Counted from the stretch's first letter, positions 44,979 through 54,880 are shown. The stretch: 64,000 nucleotides of DNA from Acidisarcina polymorpha (GCF_003330725.1 NZ_CP030840.1:4526001-4590000), one strand, 5' to 3'. The notes: generated by a model not told the origin, from the letters alone. Program-made: numbers and translations.

Positions 44979-45713
44979 ATGCAAGGCATAAAGGGCAAGA
45001 CGGTTTTGATTACCGGGGCCAGCAGCGGAATTGGTGAAGCAACCGCGCGACTTTTAGCAAAGAAAGGGGCCCGCGTCGTTCTAGGCGCACGCCGCACGGA
45101 ACGTTTGAAAGCGATCTCAGAGGCAATTCGACGCGAGGGCGGAGAGGCAGAATTCCGAGCACTGGATGTCACTAGCCTCGAAGAAATGGAGGCTTTTGCC
45201 AAGTTCACACTGAAGTCGAACGGCCGTATAGACGTTATCGTAAACAACGCCGGTGTCATGCCACTATCGCAACTCGAAGAAGTCAAAGTAGACGAGTGGA
45301 ACCGCATGATCGATGTGAACATCCGTGGTGTCTTACACGGAATCGCCGCTACGCTGCCGATCATGAAAAGACAAGGGTCCGGTCAGATAATCAACTTATC
45401 CTCTATAGGCGGACATCATGTGCACCCGACGGCGGCAGTTTACAGTGCAACTAAGTTTGCCGTGATTGCCATCTCCGAAGGACTTCGTCTTGAAAATGAC
45501 AAGATTCGAGTGACTGTTATCTCACCGGGAGTAACGGAGTCGGAGCTTGCGGACAGCATCTCCGCTGAATCTGCGCGCAAAGCAATGAAACAGTTTCGCC
45601 GAGTTGCAATTTCGTCAGACGCTGTCGGCCGCGCAATCGCGTATGCCATCGAGCAGCCGGACGACGTTGACGTCAGTGAGATCATCGTACGTCCCACAAC
45701 AAGCCCCTACTAG
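44979..45713 (+). CDS. SDR-family oxidoreductase
   Basis: Classical short-chain dehydrogenase, 244 residues from ATG 44979 (CGGAATAAG upstream; the frame is open further up but that part covers the promoter). 'ITGASSGIGEATARLL' (11-26), 'LGARRTERLK' with two Arg after strand two, favouring NADP(H), 'VNNAGVMPLSQLEEV', catalytic S141/S142 ('INLSSIGGHHVHP'), Y155 and K159 ('AVYSATKFAV'). It belongs to the YdfG/serine-3-dehydrogenase-like branch. Followed by the broken CMD gene 48 bases on, same direction. Confidence 0.96.
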   Translation: MQGIKGKTVLITGASSGIGEATARLLAKKGARVVLGARRTERLKAISEAIRREGGEAEFRALDVTSLEEMEAFAKFTLKSNGRIDVIVNNAGVMPLSQLEEVKVDEWNRMIDVNIRGVLHGIAATLPIMKRQGSGQIINLSSIGGHHVHPTAAVYSATKFAVIAISEGLRLENDKIRVTVISPGVTESELADSISAESARKAMKQFRRVAISSDAVGRAIAYAIEQPDDVDVSEIIVRPTTSPY

Positions 45714-45761
45714 GGTTTTCACAAGCCCCGTTCCGGGAGACTTGGTGCGACGGGAGGAATC

Positions 45762-46133
45762 ATGGAGAGCGAACGCTTTAAGCGTGGCTGGGCCAAGCTA
45801 AGAGGAATCGACCGAGAATAGGGCAAACGCGTTCTCGAAAGTCTCCGAGATATCGCGCCAGACTTCGCTACCTATCTGATCGAATTTCCTTTCGGAGATG
45901 TGTACAGTCGGCTTGGTCTTGATCTGAAGACACGCGAACTCGCGGTAGTGGCTGCCCTCATGGCGATGGGTAATGCCACACCTCAACTTAAGGTCCATGT
46001 TCATGGCGCCCTCAATGTGGGAGCGTCTCGAGAGGAAGTTCTAGAGATCATCATTCAGATAGCCGTCTATGCTAGATTTCCCGCAGCATTGAATGGGCTG
46101 ACTTGGGCGAAAGATGTCTTTCGGGAACGTTGA
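45762..46133 (+). pseudogene. Carboxymuconolactone-decarboxylase-family gene with one in-frame TAG
   Basis: From ATG 45762 (GGGAGGAAT site) the frame reads 'ESERFKRGWAKLRGIDRE', then TAG (45819-45821), then continues unchanged in the same frame with '[20 protein letters not shown]', '[20 protein letters not shown]', '[20 protein letters not shown]' to TGA at 46133. 123 codons, the normal CMD size. Relatives usually carry a polar residue at the stop position. Everything else is intact, so this is either a very recent nonsense mutation, a sequencing error, or (least likely) readthrough. Residues typical of peroxidatic CMD (CxxC) are absent, as in gamma-carboxymuconolactone decarboxylases. Translation could restart at 45900. 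Confidence 0.87.
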
Positions 46134-46418
46134 ATGCATCCCGCAACGATCCATCGAGCTGAATACCCACCATCCGCAGCGTGGATGTCCGGAGTAGGCT
46201 TTGAGTGACTATTTCCTGTGATTGTCAATCGGTTCTGCAATCCCTGAACGTGCTCCTGGACGAGGGCGCATTCCACACAACTATGATGTGCCGTTCCAGC
46301 AGCTTCGCTCTTCACAAGGAAGATTTACCGGTCGAGACATTATCGTGCCAAATGTTTTACCCGTCTAGCGAACCTGCCGAATCGACTCAACCTGAGTCAA
46401 AGCGAACCGAGGATCTTA
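46134..46418. other. 285-base intergenic region
   Basis: It lies between the CMD remnant and the methyltransferase gene. No gene or motif is supported; the promoter of the methyltransferase is expected here. Confidence 0.45.
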
Positions 46419-47246
46419 ATGACAACCGCGCAAGCACTAAATTTAGAACAGAAGAAGGACTCCATGCTGGCGCCATGGAAGTTAGGCGATTATGGCGCAC
46501 TTGCTAGAACACTTGGCGCTCGAGAGGCTGAGGCTTTCATTGCCCGCTTAAAGTGTGAACCCAAAGCGCAGGCGCTGGACGTAGCCTGTGGCACTGGCGC
46601 TGCAACGATACCTTTGGCTCGGCGAGGCGTGTCAGTCACTGGCCTAGATATGACGCGACATCTGCTGGAAGAAGCGCGCGCAAACGCAGTGAGTGAAGCA
46701 CTATCGATCCGCTTCGATGAAGGTTTTGCTGAAGAGCTACCCTACCCGGATGCAACTTTCGATACGGTGATCTCGATGTTTGGAGCCATGTTCTCTCCAC
46801 ACCCTGAGGCAGTCGCATCCGAGGTGGCTCGCGTGCTGAAGCCAGGCGGGCAGTTTGCTATGGCCAACTGGTCAGAGTCAGGTTTTTCCGGCCGAATGTC
46901 TGCGATCCCGAGTGCCTATTTCCCCGCTCGTCCAGGGGCGATATCACCAATGCTCTGGGGCGACGAAGGAACGATCCGTGAAAGGCTCAAGAATGACTTC
47001 GCACATGTTGAAACTACAATTGTGGGCTTCAACTGGGAGTTGCAAATGAATGCACTCGATGCTGCGGGCTTCTTCGCGAAGAGCGCGGGCCCTTTGCAAC
47101 TCCTGCTCAACCGTTTAGATGACCAGCAGGCTTCCGCTCTCTTGCATGATTTGGAAGAGTTTTGGATGAAAGAAAATCGTGCCTCCGACGAAAGCCGTAC
47201 CGTCGTTCGCAACGAGTACTTGCAGGTATTCGCCATCCGACGTTGA
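46419..47246 (+). CDS. Class I SAM-dependent methyltransferase
   Basis: 275 residues. Motif I 'ALDVACGTGAATIPLARRG' (about 52-70), acidic strand-two end 'VTGLDMTRHLLEEA', motif II/III 'LPYPDATFDTVISMFGAMFS' and 'EVARVLKPGGQFAMANW'. This is the Methyltransf_11/UbiE-like group acting on small molecules; the acceptor is unknown. The start is ATG 46419 behind GAGGATCTTA. It stands between the CMD remnant and an MFS transporter, 78 bases before the latter, perhaps with shared transcription. Confidence 0.94.
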   Translation: MTTAQALNLEQKKDSMLAPWKLGDYGALARTLGAREAEAFIARLKCEPKAQALDVACGTGAATIPLARRGVSVTGLDMTRHLLEEARANAVSEALSIRFDEGFAEELPYPDATFDTVISMFGAMFSPHPEAVASEVARVLKPGGQFAMANWSESGFSGRMSAIPSAYFPARPGAISPMLWGDEGTIRERLKNDFAHVETTIVGFNWELQMNALDAAGFFAKSAGPLQLLLNRLDDQQASALLHDLEEFWMKENRASDESRTVVRNEYLQVFAIRR

Positions 47247-47324
47247 ACAAAACATCAGCAGCTACTTCATGTAAAGTGTTTCACGTCAACTGGGGTTTGC
47301 GATGACCCCGATCATCCGTGCGGT

Positions 47325-48638
47325 ATGAACGAGCGAGACGCTTCGATAGGAGATTTTGTGCTTACCGCAATCCAAACCGAACGCTCAGTGAGTAAACCAT
47401 GGCTTTTCGCCCTGGCTTCTCTTGGAAGCGCTCTGGAGTTCTACGATTTTGTAGTTTTTGTATTTTTGACCGGTGTTGTGGCAACCGTCTACTTCCCGCC
47501 AACTATGCCCCTCTGGTCTCGCCAAGTGCAGAGCTATGCCTTATTCGCAGTAGGGTACTTCGCCCGTCCGCTGGGCGGCATCGTCCTGGCACATCTGGGC
47601 GACATCCGTGGCCGGAAAAGCACGTTTCAGCTGTCCGTCCTGCTGATGGCGATTCCGACACTGCTTATCGCAGTTCTGCCAACTTACAAGACGATCGGTG
47701 TTGCTGCACCGCTCATTTTGATGTTCCTCCGAATTGTGCAGGGGATTGCGATAGGAGGAGAAGCGCCTGCGGGGTGGGTGTATGTGGCGGAACAAGCGGA
47801 CGATCGTAGGCGAGGCTTGGCGGTCGGGTTGCTCACTAGCGGTCTGACTGTGGGTATCTTCTTTGGCTCGGTAGTCACGACATTGCTGAATCGGTTCTTC
47901 ACACCCCTTCAAATTGAACAGGGATTCTGGCGCCTACCGTTTGCGCTTGGCGGAGTCTTTGGATTGACCACAGTGTTTTTGAGACGTTGGCTTTCCGAGA
48001 CCCCGGTCTTCAAAGACTTGCGCGCTCGTAACGCACTGGCGAAAGGGGTGCCACTACGAACCATCCTGTCAAGCTGCGGTGGCGCCTTCGTTCGTGCGGT
48101 CCTGCTGACCTGGATGCTCACCGCTGCAATCGTCGTCCTTCTGCTGATGTCGCCGACACTATTTCACTCCCTGTTCGAATTGCCGATTCGGATGATCCAG
48201 ACAGGCAATCTTCTAGCCACAGCGGCTCTGTGCCTTTCAACAATTATGTTCGGGGCGGCATATGATCGCTTCGGCACGAAGCGAGTCGCGTCGATTTCGA
48301 TTGCTCTCTTCGTGTTGTCAAGCTATGCCCTCTATCTCTGCGCCGGACACCATCCTCAGTATTTCATTGGGCTATACGGAATAGCCGGTCTTCTTGCAGG
48401 TTGCATCATTGTCGCTCCTCTCGAGATGGTCGGTCTGTTCCCGCCGGCGCTACGGATCACGGGATTCGCCGCCAGCTACAACATCGCATACGCGGTCTGT
48501 GGGGGAGTCGCTCCTCTTGCCGTTGCTGCGCTCACCCACTACAGCTCTCTGGCTGCATCAGACTACATTGCAGTCGCGAGTTCGATGGGCCTCGTTGCTG
48601 TCTTGACTAGCGGAAAAACCGCTCATCTCGCCCATTAG
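47325..48638 (+). CDS. MFS transporter, metabolite:H+ symporter (MHS/ProP-like) type
   Basis: 437 residues, twelve membrane segments. Signatures of the MHS group: 'SLGSALEFYDFVVFVFLTGV' at TM1, 'GYFARPLGGIVLAHLGDIRG' with 'RKSTFQLSVLLM' between TM2 and TM3, 'RIVQGIAIGGEAPAGWVYVA' at TM4, and 'GAAYDRFGTKRV' after TM7-8. Family members take up organic acids, proline/betaine or shikimate with protons. The start given (ATG 47325) adds about 22 polar residues; no strong ribosome site. The genomic context of aromatic/redox enzymes hints at an organic acid substrate (inference). Confidence 0.93.
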   Translation: MNERDASIGDFVLTAIQTERSVSKPWLFALASLGSALEFYDFVVFVFLTGVVATVYFPPTMPLWSRQVQSYALFAVGYFARPLGGIVLAHLGDIRGRKSTFQLSVLLMAIPTLLIAVLPTYKTIGVAAPLILMFLRIVQGIAIGGEAPAGWVYVAEQADDRRRGLAVGLLTSGLTVGIFFGSVVTTLLNRFFTPLQIEQGFWRLPFALGGVFGLTTVFLRRWLSETPVFKDLRARNALAKGVPLRTILSSCGGAFVRAVLLTWMLTAAIVVLLLMSPTLFHSLFELPIRMIQTGNLLATAALCLSTIMFGAAYDRFGTKRVASISIALFVLSSYALYLCAGHHPQYFIGLYGIAGLLAGCIIVAPLEMVGLFPPALRITGFAASYNIAYAVCGGVAPLAVAALTHYSSLAASDYIAVASSMGLVAVLTSGKTAHLAH

Positions 48639-48926
48639 ATACAGCACACTCGCCCTTGCCGATCTTGCGGTGTTACGAGACTGGCAGTCGTCGGTGAGAG
48701 TGATGCGTTCCCATCCGACACGTGGGAGGATGCTTTGGAAACACCCGGTTGCTCTATGGACAAGTTTCACACCTGTCCCAACCATCACAACGAAGCACCC
48801 ACCCTTGTGCATAGACGTCTGTTTGATCTAGGGCTCTGCGAGAAGCAGAGCGACGGCTCAGGCCAGTTATTGGCCGTGGGCGAAAGAATGGATGATGTAT
48901 ACGATCTAGGTGTAAGCCACAAACAC

Positions 48927-49451
48927 ATGGCACTCTTGCCGATAATGTTTTTTGCATCGGCTCTACTATTTCGTCTTGCGACTCTAGGCGATCTCGTTAG
49001 GTCACGCGAGAAGAGTGAAGAAGGACGGCGCAATCGAGTACGGAGCATCTAACTCGTCTTGGCTTGCTATCGCTCATGTTCTTTTCTACATTGCAGCCAT
49101 AACCGAGTGGTTCATTCGGAAGCCTCCAGTAGACGGTTTATCGATATTAGGAATTGCACTATATGTCATGAGTGCGATGGCGCTCGTCGGAGTCATCAGC
49201 AACTTGTGCCGGCTGTGGACAGTAGAGTTGCTGATTGCACGGGATCATGTACTCGTGCAACGCTCACTGTTCGGCGTTGTACGCCATCCAAATTGTTTCT
49301 GAATATCGTACCGGAACTGATCGGGCTTAGCTTTGGTCTGCACGCCTTCGTAACACTTATAGTGGTCGGTATTTTTTATTCTATTCCCCTTAATATCCGA
49401 ATTCGGGAGGAGGAAAGAGTGGTGAAGACCAGGTTTAGTGCGTATAAGTGA
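48927..49451 (+). pseudogene. Isoprenylcysteine-carboxyl-methyltransferase-like membrane protein, frameshifted
   Basis: Pieces in three plus frames: 'MALLPIMFFASALLFRL' to 'VRSREKS' (from ATG 48927), then 'KKDGAIEYGASNSSWLAIAH', 'LFYIAAITEWF' and 'VQRSLFGVVRHPN' (frame from 49015), then, after a shift near 49292, 'FLNIVPELIGLSFGLHAFVT' and 'IRIREEERVVKTRF' to 49451. The order and the 'RHPN' box match the ICMT/PEMT-like integral membrane methyltransferases of bacteria (about 175 residues). Two one-base shifts make it a pseudogene or an assembly error. Confidence 0.8.
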
Positions 49452-49632
49452 CCTGATACTACTGTGTCGCTGCTGTCTGATCCGAGCAGCACGGTGTCTT
49501 CAAGGACGACGCGGACAGGATGGGTCATGTTCAAACGTCCGCGCTTTCCTGTTTAGCTTGGACATTACTTGGAGTCTGATGAGAGAGTTAGTGCAACAAA
49601 GCCGTGAGTTGTGGCTACGAAAGGAGGAGAGA

Positions 49633-50967
49633 ATGATGAATCAATCGACCTCATCGGTCCGAACTCACTGTTTGTCGCCCTCACGGGCGAGAGCAGCGAT
49701 TGATGCACCGCTTGGCTCAGTTTCCTATGCGCGGATGTTCCCCGATCTCCCGGCGTTTCAGGCCGATGAGCAATTCCTGCACGCACTCGGCTGTCGCGGC
49801 GGTCTTTGTGATTGCGGAGATGTTGATGGCTTTCCCGAATCCTTAGGTGACACTGCAGCCGGCTGGCCTATATTCGGTCAATTTGTGGCGCACGACATAA
49901 CCGCGGACCGATCCATTCTGCGAGTTCATACAGATACAACCAAATTGCACAATGCACGCAGCCCGAAACTCAACCTCGAATCTCTGTACGGGGATGGACC
50001 AACTGGCCACCCCTTCCTCTATCAACGTGATGATCCGGCGAAGTTCTTGCTTGGTCTGGATAACGCGAATGTTCAACGAAACGCAGAGGGTATCGCGATC
50101 ATTGGCGATCCACGCAATGATTCCCACATGCTGATCTCTCAATTGCACCTCGCCGTCTTGAGGGCTCACAATGCGTTTGTCGATGCCGCCCGGCAAGCGG
50201 GAGTACCCCCTGGTTGCGTGTTCGAGGAAGCCGCCCGTCAGTTGCGGTGGCACTATCAATGGGTCGTTCTCCATGAGTTTCTGCCTGCGCTCGTCGGACC
50301 AGCCCTTGCTGAGCAGGTTCTCAGGGAAGGTCCGCGCTATTATCGTCCCGGGCATGACGCCTTTATTCCGCTCGAATTTGCCGATGCCGCGTACCGATAC
50401 GGCCATTCTCAGATTCGCCACCGCTACCACGTGAACCCACAAAGTAATCCGGTCCCTCTGTTTCCTGACCTTCTGGGATTCCGTGCGGTACCACGCGAGC
50501 ACGCGGTCGACTGGAAACTGTTCTTCGACACCCCTGGAGCCGCGCCGGCGCAGCGAGCCAAGAAGATGGATGGAAAGCTTGTAAAGGCTCTGATCGAACT
50601 GCCGGTAGCGGTCAGCGGTGAAACTGAGATTGAGGCGTATCATTCACTCGCTGTTCGTGACTTGCAACGAGGGCAGGGTGTGGGGCTGCCCTCTGGCGAG
50701 GCCGTGGCACGCCACCTCAGAATAGCTCCGCTCTCCGCGGACGAGGTGGGCATCGCTTCGACGGGTTGGCGTAGCGAGACGCCCCTCTGGTATTACATCC
50801 TGCGCGAGGCCGATGTTTGCGAGGGCGGTCATCGTCTCGGCCCGGTAGGGGGTCGCATCGTAGCCGAAGTACTAGTTGGACTCGTGAGTGCGGATGCGAC
50901 ATCCTTTCTCCAGAGCCGCCAGGAGTGGCGCCCTCAAGAAACGCTTAGCGAATTACTGGCGTTCTAG
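49633..50967 (+). CDS. Animal-type heme peroxidase
   Basis: 444 residues from ATG 49633 (AAGGAGGAGA site; the longer upstream frame is not plausible). The catalytic frame of the cyclooxygenase/myeloperoxidase superfamily is clear: distal His H87 in 'FGQFVAHDITADRS', catalytic Arg R161 in 'IIGDPRNDSHMLI' followed by 'LRAHNAFVD', proximal His H258 in 'AAYRYGHSQIRHRY'. No signal peptide is seen, so a cytoplasmic or nonclassically exported enzyme. It oxidises halides, phenols or lipids with peroxide; the product is unknown. It is a single gene with 860 empty bases after it. Confidence 0.92.
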   Translation: MMNQSTSSVRTHCLSPSRARAAIDAPLGSVSYARMFPDLPAFQADEQFLHALGCRGGLCDCGDVDGFPESLGDTAAGWPIFGQFVAHDITADRSILRVHTDTTKLHNARSPKLNLESLYGDGPTGHPFLYQRDDPAKFLLGLDNANVQRNAEGIAIIGDPRNDSHMLISQLHLAVLRAHNAFVDAARQAGVPPGCVFEEAARQLRWHYQWVVLHEFLPALVGPALAEQVLREGPRYYRPGHDAFIPLEFADAAYRYGHSQIRHRYHVNPQSNPVPLFPDLLGFRAVPREHAVDWKLFFDTPGAAPAQRAKKMDGKLVKALIELPVAVSGETEIEAYHSLAVRDLQRGQGVGLPSGEAVARHLRIAPLSADEVGIASTGWRSETPLWYYILREADVCEGGHRLGPVGGRIVAEVLVGLVSADATSFLQSRQEWRPQETLSELLAF

Positions 50968-51831
50968 CCATGGTGGGGCCACATGGCTAGACATGGCGGA
51001 CAATGCAAGCATTGGAAGAACTTGCATTGGATAACGTGGCGTCTATTTTGGTTTGAGAAAGTCGTCCGCTAATTAGGGCGACTTATGAAGATGCAATGCC
51101 GTGAACTCCACCGCTGCCGGATCGGGTTGCTGACCTGGTTCTCATGGTGCAGAGACAGTGCCGGAGACAAACACTTTACGAAGAGGGGAAGGTGCCGGGG
51201 AGCACCAAGCACAACGAGATCGAACAAGATGCGCGGTCGCAGGTGATTAGTTTCTCTCGTAATTCGCAATATGTAAGCAACATTCCGCCGTTTTGCGCAG
51301 GTCGATTACGCACCCTAGGCCTCTCGTCCTGAGTCTAATTGTTGAAGTTCGAAATCCGTGCAGGATCTGCTTCTTAAGCTCGCTCTGAAGCTGGCGACGC
51401 CTTAATCACTGTACTGCTGCACCATGTCGGTGGCTCGACATCAATATGGAGATCTGATTTGCCTACATCGATTGGTGATATATCTTTGGTTCGACACGAC
51501 GGTGCCGGCTCGAATAAAATATGGCCTAGCGTGAGATATCAACTTCGGGTTCATGTGCAGCGGGTTGGTGTCGTGGCTGGTAGCCGCATGGAGAATAACG
51601 ACCAATCTTCATGCAGCACAGCATCTCCACAGACGCAGTTGACAAGTTGCTAAAGGCGGCGAACCTGTGTGGCTAGACCATTCAGCTAGGCTGCTGTCTT
51701 GTCACATGAAATTCAGAGAAGGCAAGTGTAGATGGGCTATTCGCATCGCTACTCAACCTAAACCCGCCCAGTGAAATTCCCGTACTTCTGATTTCCGATT
51801 CGACTTAAAAACAAGCACAAGGATTGTTTGA
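50968..51831. other. 860-base stretch without a supported gene
   Basis: Short frames of 60-66 codons on both strands overlap one another and lack ribosome sites. Composition is more AT-rich near 51.4-51.6 kb. Nothing with confidence; likely decayed sequence. Confidence 0.5.
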
Positions 51832-52377
51832 ATGCTGAAGGTTTTCCCGTGGATCGAGCGTAGCTTTCAATTTGATTCTCCGCGATGGATGTATCCAAAC
51901 CTCGTGGAGAGAATTCGCGGGGGACCGGCGCGGGTTGAGGACGCCGCAAGGGATGTACCTTTATCCCTGATGACCAAACGGGAGGGGACCTCCTGGTCCA
52001 TCCAGGAAAATATTGGACACCTGCTGGATATTGAACCCCTCATGTTGGGTCGCTTGGATGACTTTCGACAAAAGCTTCCGCAACTCAGAGCTTGGGAAGA
52101 GACGAATGGCGCGACCTGGGAAGCAAATCACAATGCCCAGCCCCTTCAGGAGCTACTGGCTGGGTTCCGCAGTGCTCGATCGACGCTTGTAGAACGTTTC
52201 GACTCACTCGATAATTCTTTGATCGAGCAGGCCGCGTTTCACCCTCGCCTCAAGCGCCCGATGCGGATCATAGATCTTGTCTATTTTATTGCGGAGCACG
52301 ACGACTATCACCTTGCAAAGATATCTGCGATAAAACAACAAGAGTGGGGCTCGCGCCCGAGGGGTGAGACTTTCTAA
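51832..52377 (+). CDS. DinB-family putative metal-dependent enzyme
   Basis: 181 residues, four-helix bundle. The metal triad H63 ('NIGHLLDIEPL'), H156 and H160 ('YFIAEHDDYHLAKI') is complete, as in DinB/YfiT-like thiol-dependent transferases and hydrolases. ATG 51832 has only a weak site (AAGGATTG). Such proteins use bacillithiol, mycothiol or glutathione in detoxification in some phyla; in Acidobacteria the cofactor is not established. Upstream of the TPP enzyme with a 390-base gap. Confidence 0.9.
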   Translation: MLKVFPWIERSFQFDSPRWMYPNLVERIRGGPARVEDAARDVPLSLMTKREGTSWSIQENIGHLLDIEPLMLGRLDDFRQKLPQLRAWEETNGATWEANHNAQPLQELLAGFRSARSTLVERFDSLDNSLIEQAAFHPRLKRPMRIIDLVYFIAEHDDYHLAKISAIKQQEWGSRPRGETF

Positions 52378-52767
52378 TCCGCCCACACCTATCCCCGGAG
52401 GTATGCCTCTAGGCCGGTACTGAACGTGGTTACGGTCGCGTCGCTGTATCTCGCTCGTCGCGTGGTCAAGCGCCCATCTCACCCCCGACTTCCACTTTAC
52501 AGACGGGCTATCCCGGGTCGACATCAAAGCCCTTGCTACCCGCTAACAGGCCAGAGACTACTAGAAACGCTCCATGCCCGAAGCAGAAGACGAAGGGCCG
52601 CCCGTGTGAGAGTCGCCACTTTTGCCTCATTCGAGGCGTTGGGAAAAGACTGCGAGACCTTGTTCGGCTGGGCAGAGCGCACTGGTCAGACGAGCCATCC
52701 CGGCCTTTACGAAAGCGAACGGCAAAGGCGTCACGCACCGACAAGATTGAGAGATGGAAGGTTTGTT
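52378..52767. other. 390-base region upstream of the TPP enzyme
   Basis: An open frame fused to the TPP gene runs through here, but its translation is Arg-rich and unlike any enzyme leader, so I regard it as non-coding. It includes GCCCGAAGCAGAAGACGA (near 52576), similar to a stretch at 54545 on the other side of the TPP gene. Confidence 0.45.
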
Positions 52768-54402
52768 ATGAGTAATACTATGCGGGGTGCCGATATTGTA
52801 GCTCGGTCCCTCGATCTGCTTGGATGCAGGAGGATTTTCACGTTATCCGGCAACCACATCATGTCGCTCTTCGATGCAACGCTTGAGACCAAGATCGAGT
52901 TGGTCCACGTACGGCACGAAGCCGCGGCGGTGCACATGGCGGACGGCTGGGGGCGCCTAACCGGCGAGCCCGGTGTCGCAATGGTCACGGGCGGTCCGGG
53001 GCATGTGAATGCTATTGGTGCCCTCTTCGCTGCGTTGGCCGCGGAGTCGCCGATGGTGCTGCTGTCGGGACATGCTGCAACGTGGGAGTTGGGACGTGGC
53101 GGGTTCCAGGAGCTCAGACAAGCCGAAATCGCCGGGCCGGTAACGAAGGCTTCATGGACCGCGAAATCGGCCTCCAGCTTAAGCCAGGATATCGGCAACG
53201 CGATGCGTATTGCCAGACAAGGGAGGCCGGGACCTGTCCACGTCAGCCTTCCCTCAGATCTTCTCGACGAGATCGTTGATGCCGCTTCGATTGTCTGGCC
53301 CAATGAGCATGACGGACCAGTCGCATCGAACCTTTCTCCGCATATTGCGGACGACGTTCTCGCGGCGATTGCGTCCGCTGCCAGGCCAGTTATCTTCGCT
53401 CCGCCCCAACTTTCTGACGTCAGCGGACGCACGCTTCTCAGGCAGTTGGAGGAGATCACGAACGCGCCCGCAGTAATATTGGAAAGTCCACGAGGCATCG
53501 CCGATGCTACCCTCGGCGCATTTCCGGATCTGCTCGGAAGGTCCGACCTTGTTGTACTCCTTGGGAAGTCTCTCGATTTCACAACGCGTTGGATCGCAAC
53601 TCCAGATTTCGCCCAAGATGTAAGAGTCATCTCGATTGACCCTGAGGTGACGATGTTAGAACGTGCGGCGAAGGAACTAGGCGACCGGCTTCTTCTCGGC
53701 TGTGTAGCAAACGCGAGGGCTGCGGCGGCGACACTTATTGCGCGGGCAGTCTGTCGTCGCGGTGACGAGTGGCTCAAAGAAGTACGAGCGGCGCTTAGCG
53801 GGCGACCTGCTGAGTGGGCTTCGGTTCGCTCGTCAACTGCCGGTCGGCTTCATCCGGCGGAGCTTTTACGCACTCTGCGTCCTTACGTCGAACGGGATAA
53901 CGACACAGTCTTCATCTGCGACGGTGGTGACATCGGACAATGGGCCCAAAGCATGCTGCCGGCGCGGCGCCGAATGGTCAACGGGGTCTCAGGAGCGATT
54001 GGAAGCTCACTCTCGCTCGCGCTTGCGGCAAGATATGTAGAGCCCAAGGCTCCGGTATTCGCTGTGCTAGGCGACGGTGCGATCGGCTTTCATCTATCGG
54101 AAATCGAGACGGCCGTGCGGTGCAATCTTCCTTTTGTTGCGATCGTTGGCAACGATGCATGTTGGAACGCCGAGAGCCAAATTCAACGGCGGACATATGG
54201 TCAGGACCGAATACATGGCTTGGAATTAACGCCTGCACGCTATGATCTCGTTGTGTCAGCGCTCGGCGGGCACGGCGAATTGGTGACTGAAGCGGATGAT
54301 CTTGCAGGTGCGATCGAGCGATCGCTTGCCAGCGGTAAACCCTCATGTATCAACGTCATGACTGAGAGCATTGCTGCGCCTGTGGTTCGATTGGCAAGCT
54401 GA
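52768..54402 (+). CDS. Thiamine-pyrophosphate enzyme, acetolactate-synthase-like
   Basis: 544 residues from ATG 52768 (ATGGAAGG site). Three-domain TPP enzyme: N-terminal PYR domain with catalytic E51 in 'VHVRHEAAAVHMADGWGRL' and 'VTGGPGHVNAIGALFAAL'; central domain ('VVLLGKSLDFTTRW'); C-terminal PP domain with the TPP/Mg signature 'AVLGDGAIGFHLSEIETAV' (about 435) and 'VAIVGNDACWNAE'. The layout fits thiamine enzymes of the acetolactate synthase/oxalyl-CoA decarboxylase/benzaldehyde lyase group; the exact reaction is open. No small ALS subunit is nearby, arguing against branched-chain synthesis. Confidence 0.93.
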   Translation: MSNTMRGADIVARSLDLLGCRRIFTLSGNHIMSLFDATLETKIELVHVRHEAAAVHMADGWGRLTGEPGVAMVTGGPGHVNAIGALFAALAAESPMVLLSGHAATWELGRGGFQELRQAEIAGPVTKASWTAKSASSLSQDIGNAMRIARQGRPGPVHVSLPSDLLDEIVDAASIVWPNEHDGPVASNLSPHIADDVLAAIASAARPVIFAPPQLSDVSGRTLLRQLEEITNAPAVILESPRGIADATLGAFPDLLGRSDLVVLLGKSLDFTTRWIATPDFAQDVRVISIDPEVTMLERAAKELGDRLLLGCVANARAAAATLIARAVCRRGDEWLKEVRAALSGRPAEWASVRSSTAGRLHPAELLRTLRPYVERDNDTVFICDGGDIGQWAQSMLPARRRMVNGVSGAIGSSLSLALAARYVEPKAPVFAVLGDGAIGFHLSEIETAVRCNLPFVAIVGNDACWNAESQIQRRTYGQDRIHGLELTPARYDLVVSALGGHGELVTEADDLAGAIERSLASGKPSCINVMTESIAAPVVRLAS

Positions 54403-54585
54403 ATCGGCTGCCACCAATGAGAAAATGATCTTTATGCGCGGAAGCTCATCCCGAAGGAGCGGATAAGCACCTCGCCCGTCTGCTGGCGCAACACCCACCT
54501 CATTGGCAACCTAAACTTCTGAGTACGTCCGGAGACACCGCATGGCCGAAGCAGAGGACGAGAGCCATTATGAAAGGTAGAAGAT

Positions 54586-54714
54586 ATGCCGAAACGAATT
54601 GCCATCTTGGGAGTATCTGGCGCCCTCGGGACCGCGCTTGCCGTTCATATCCTCCGTGCAGGGTTGGTAGAGCCTACTGACCAGCTTTTGCTGGCACGGA
54701 GACATAACGAGTGA
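54586..54714 (+). pseudogene. N-terminal remnant of an NAD-binding dehydrogenase
   Basis: 42 codons from ATG 54586: 'PKRIAILGVSGALGTALAVH' and 'LVEPTDQLLLARR', a first Rossmann unit of malate/lactate-dehydrogenase or saccharopine-like type, then TGA. The remainder of the enzyme is absent. It begins 183 bases after the TPP gene. A deletion seems to have removed the rest up to the SDR remnant. Confidence 0.55.
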
Positions 54715-54880
54715 ACGAAGGTTGCGCAGCATGCGCGTTGATTTGCTAGATGCATTTGATGACGGCCAAAAGTTGCTACTGGGAACAGACAGCGCCCCCG
54801 TCCTTTTAGACCCTCAACCGCGGTGGCGGACAATTAGTCATTCCCGACAAACCATCCGAGCCGAGACGAAATACAGCCCG

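Noticed and set aside
45819-45821. TAG as a recoded amino acid (for example pyrrolysine)
   Set aside because: No supporting machinery is visible, other genes show ordinary decay, and CMD proteins need no such residue.
49843-50643. 266-codon minus-strand frame
   Set aside because: Antisense to the heme peroxidase, whose catalytic residues are all in place.
52731-53777. 348-codon minus-strand frame
   Set aside because: It is antisense to the well-supported TPP enzyme; its Ser/Arg-rich translation is typical of a shadow of GC-rich coding DNA.
52560-54570. Similar short stretches (GCCCGAAGCAGAAGACGA / GGCCGAAGCAGAGGACGA) flanking the TPP gene
   Set aside because: Only about 20 bases with several mismatches; not enough to claim a direct repeat or mobile unit.
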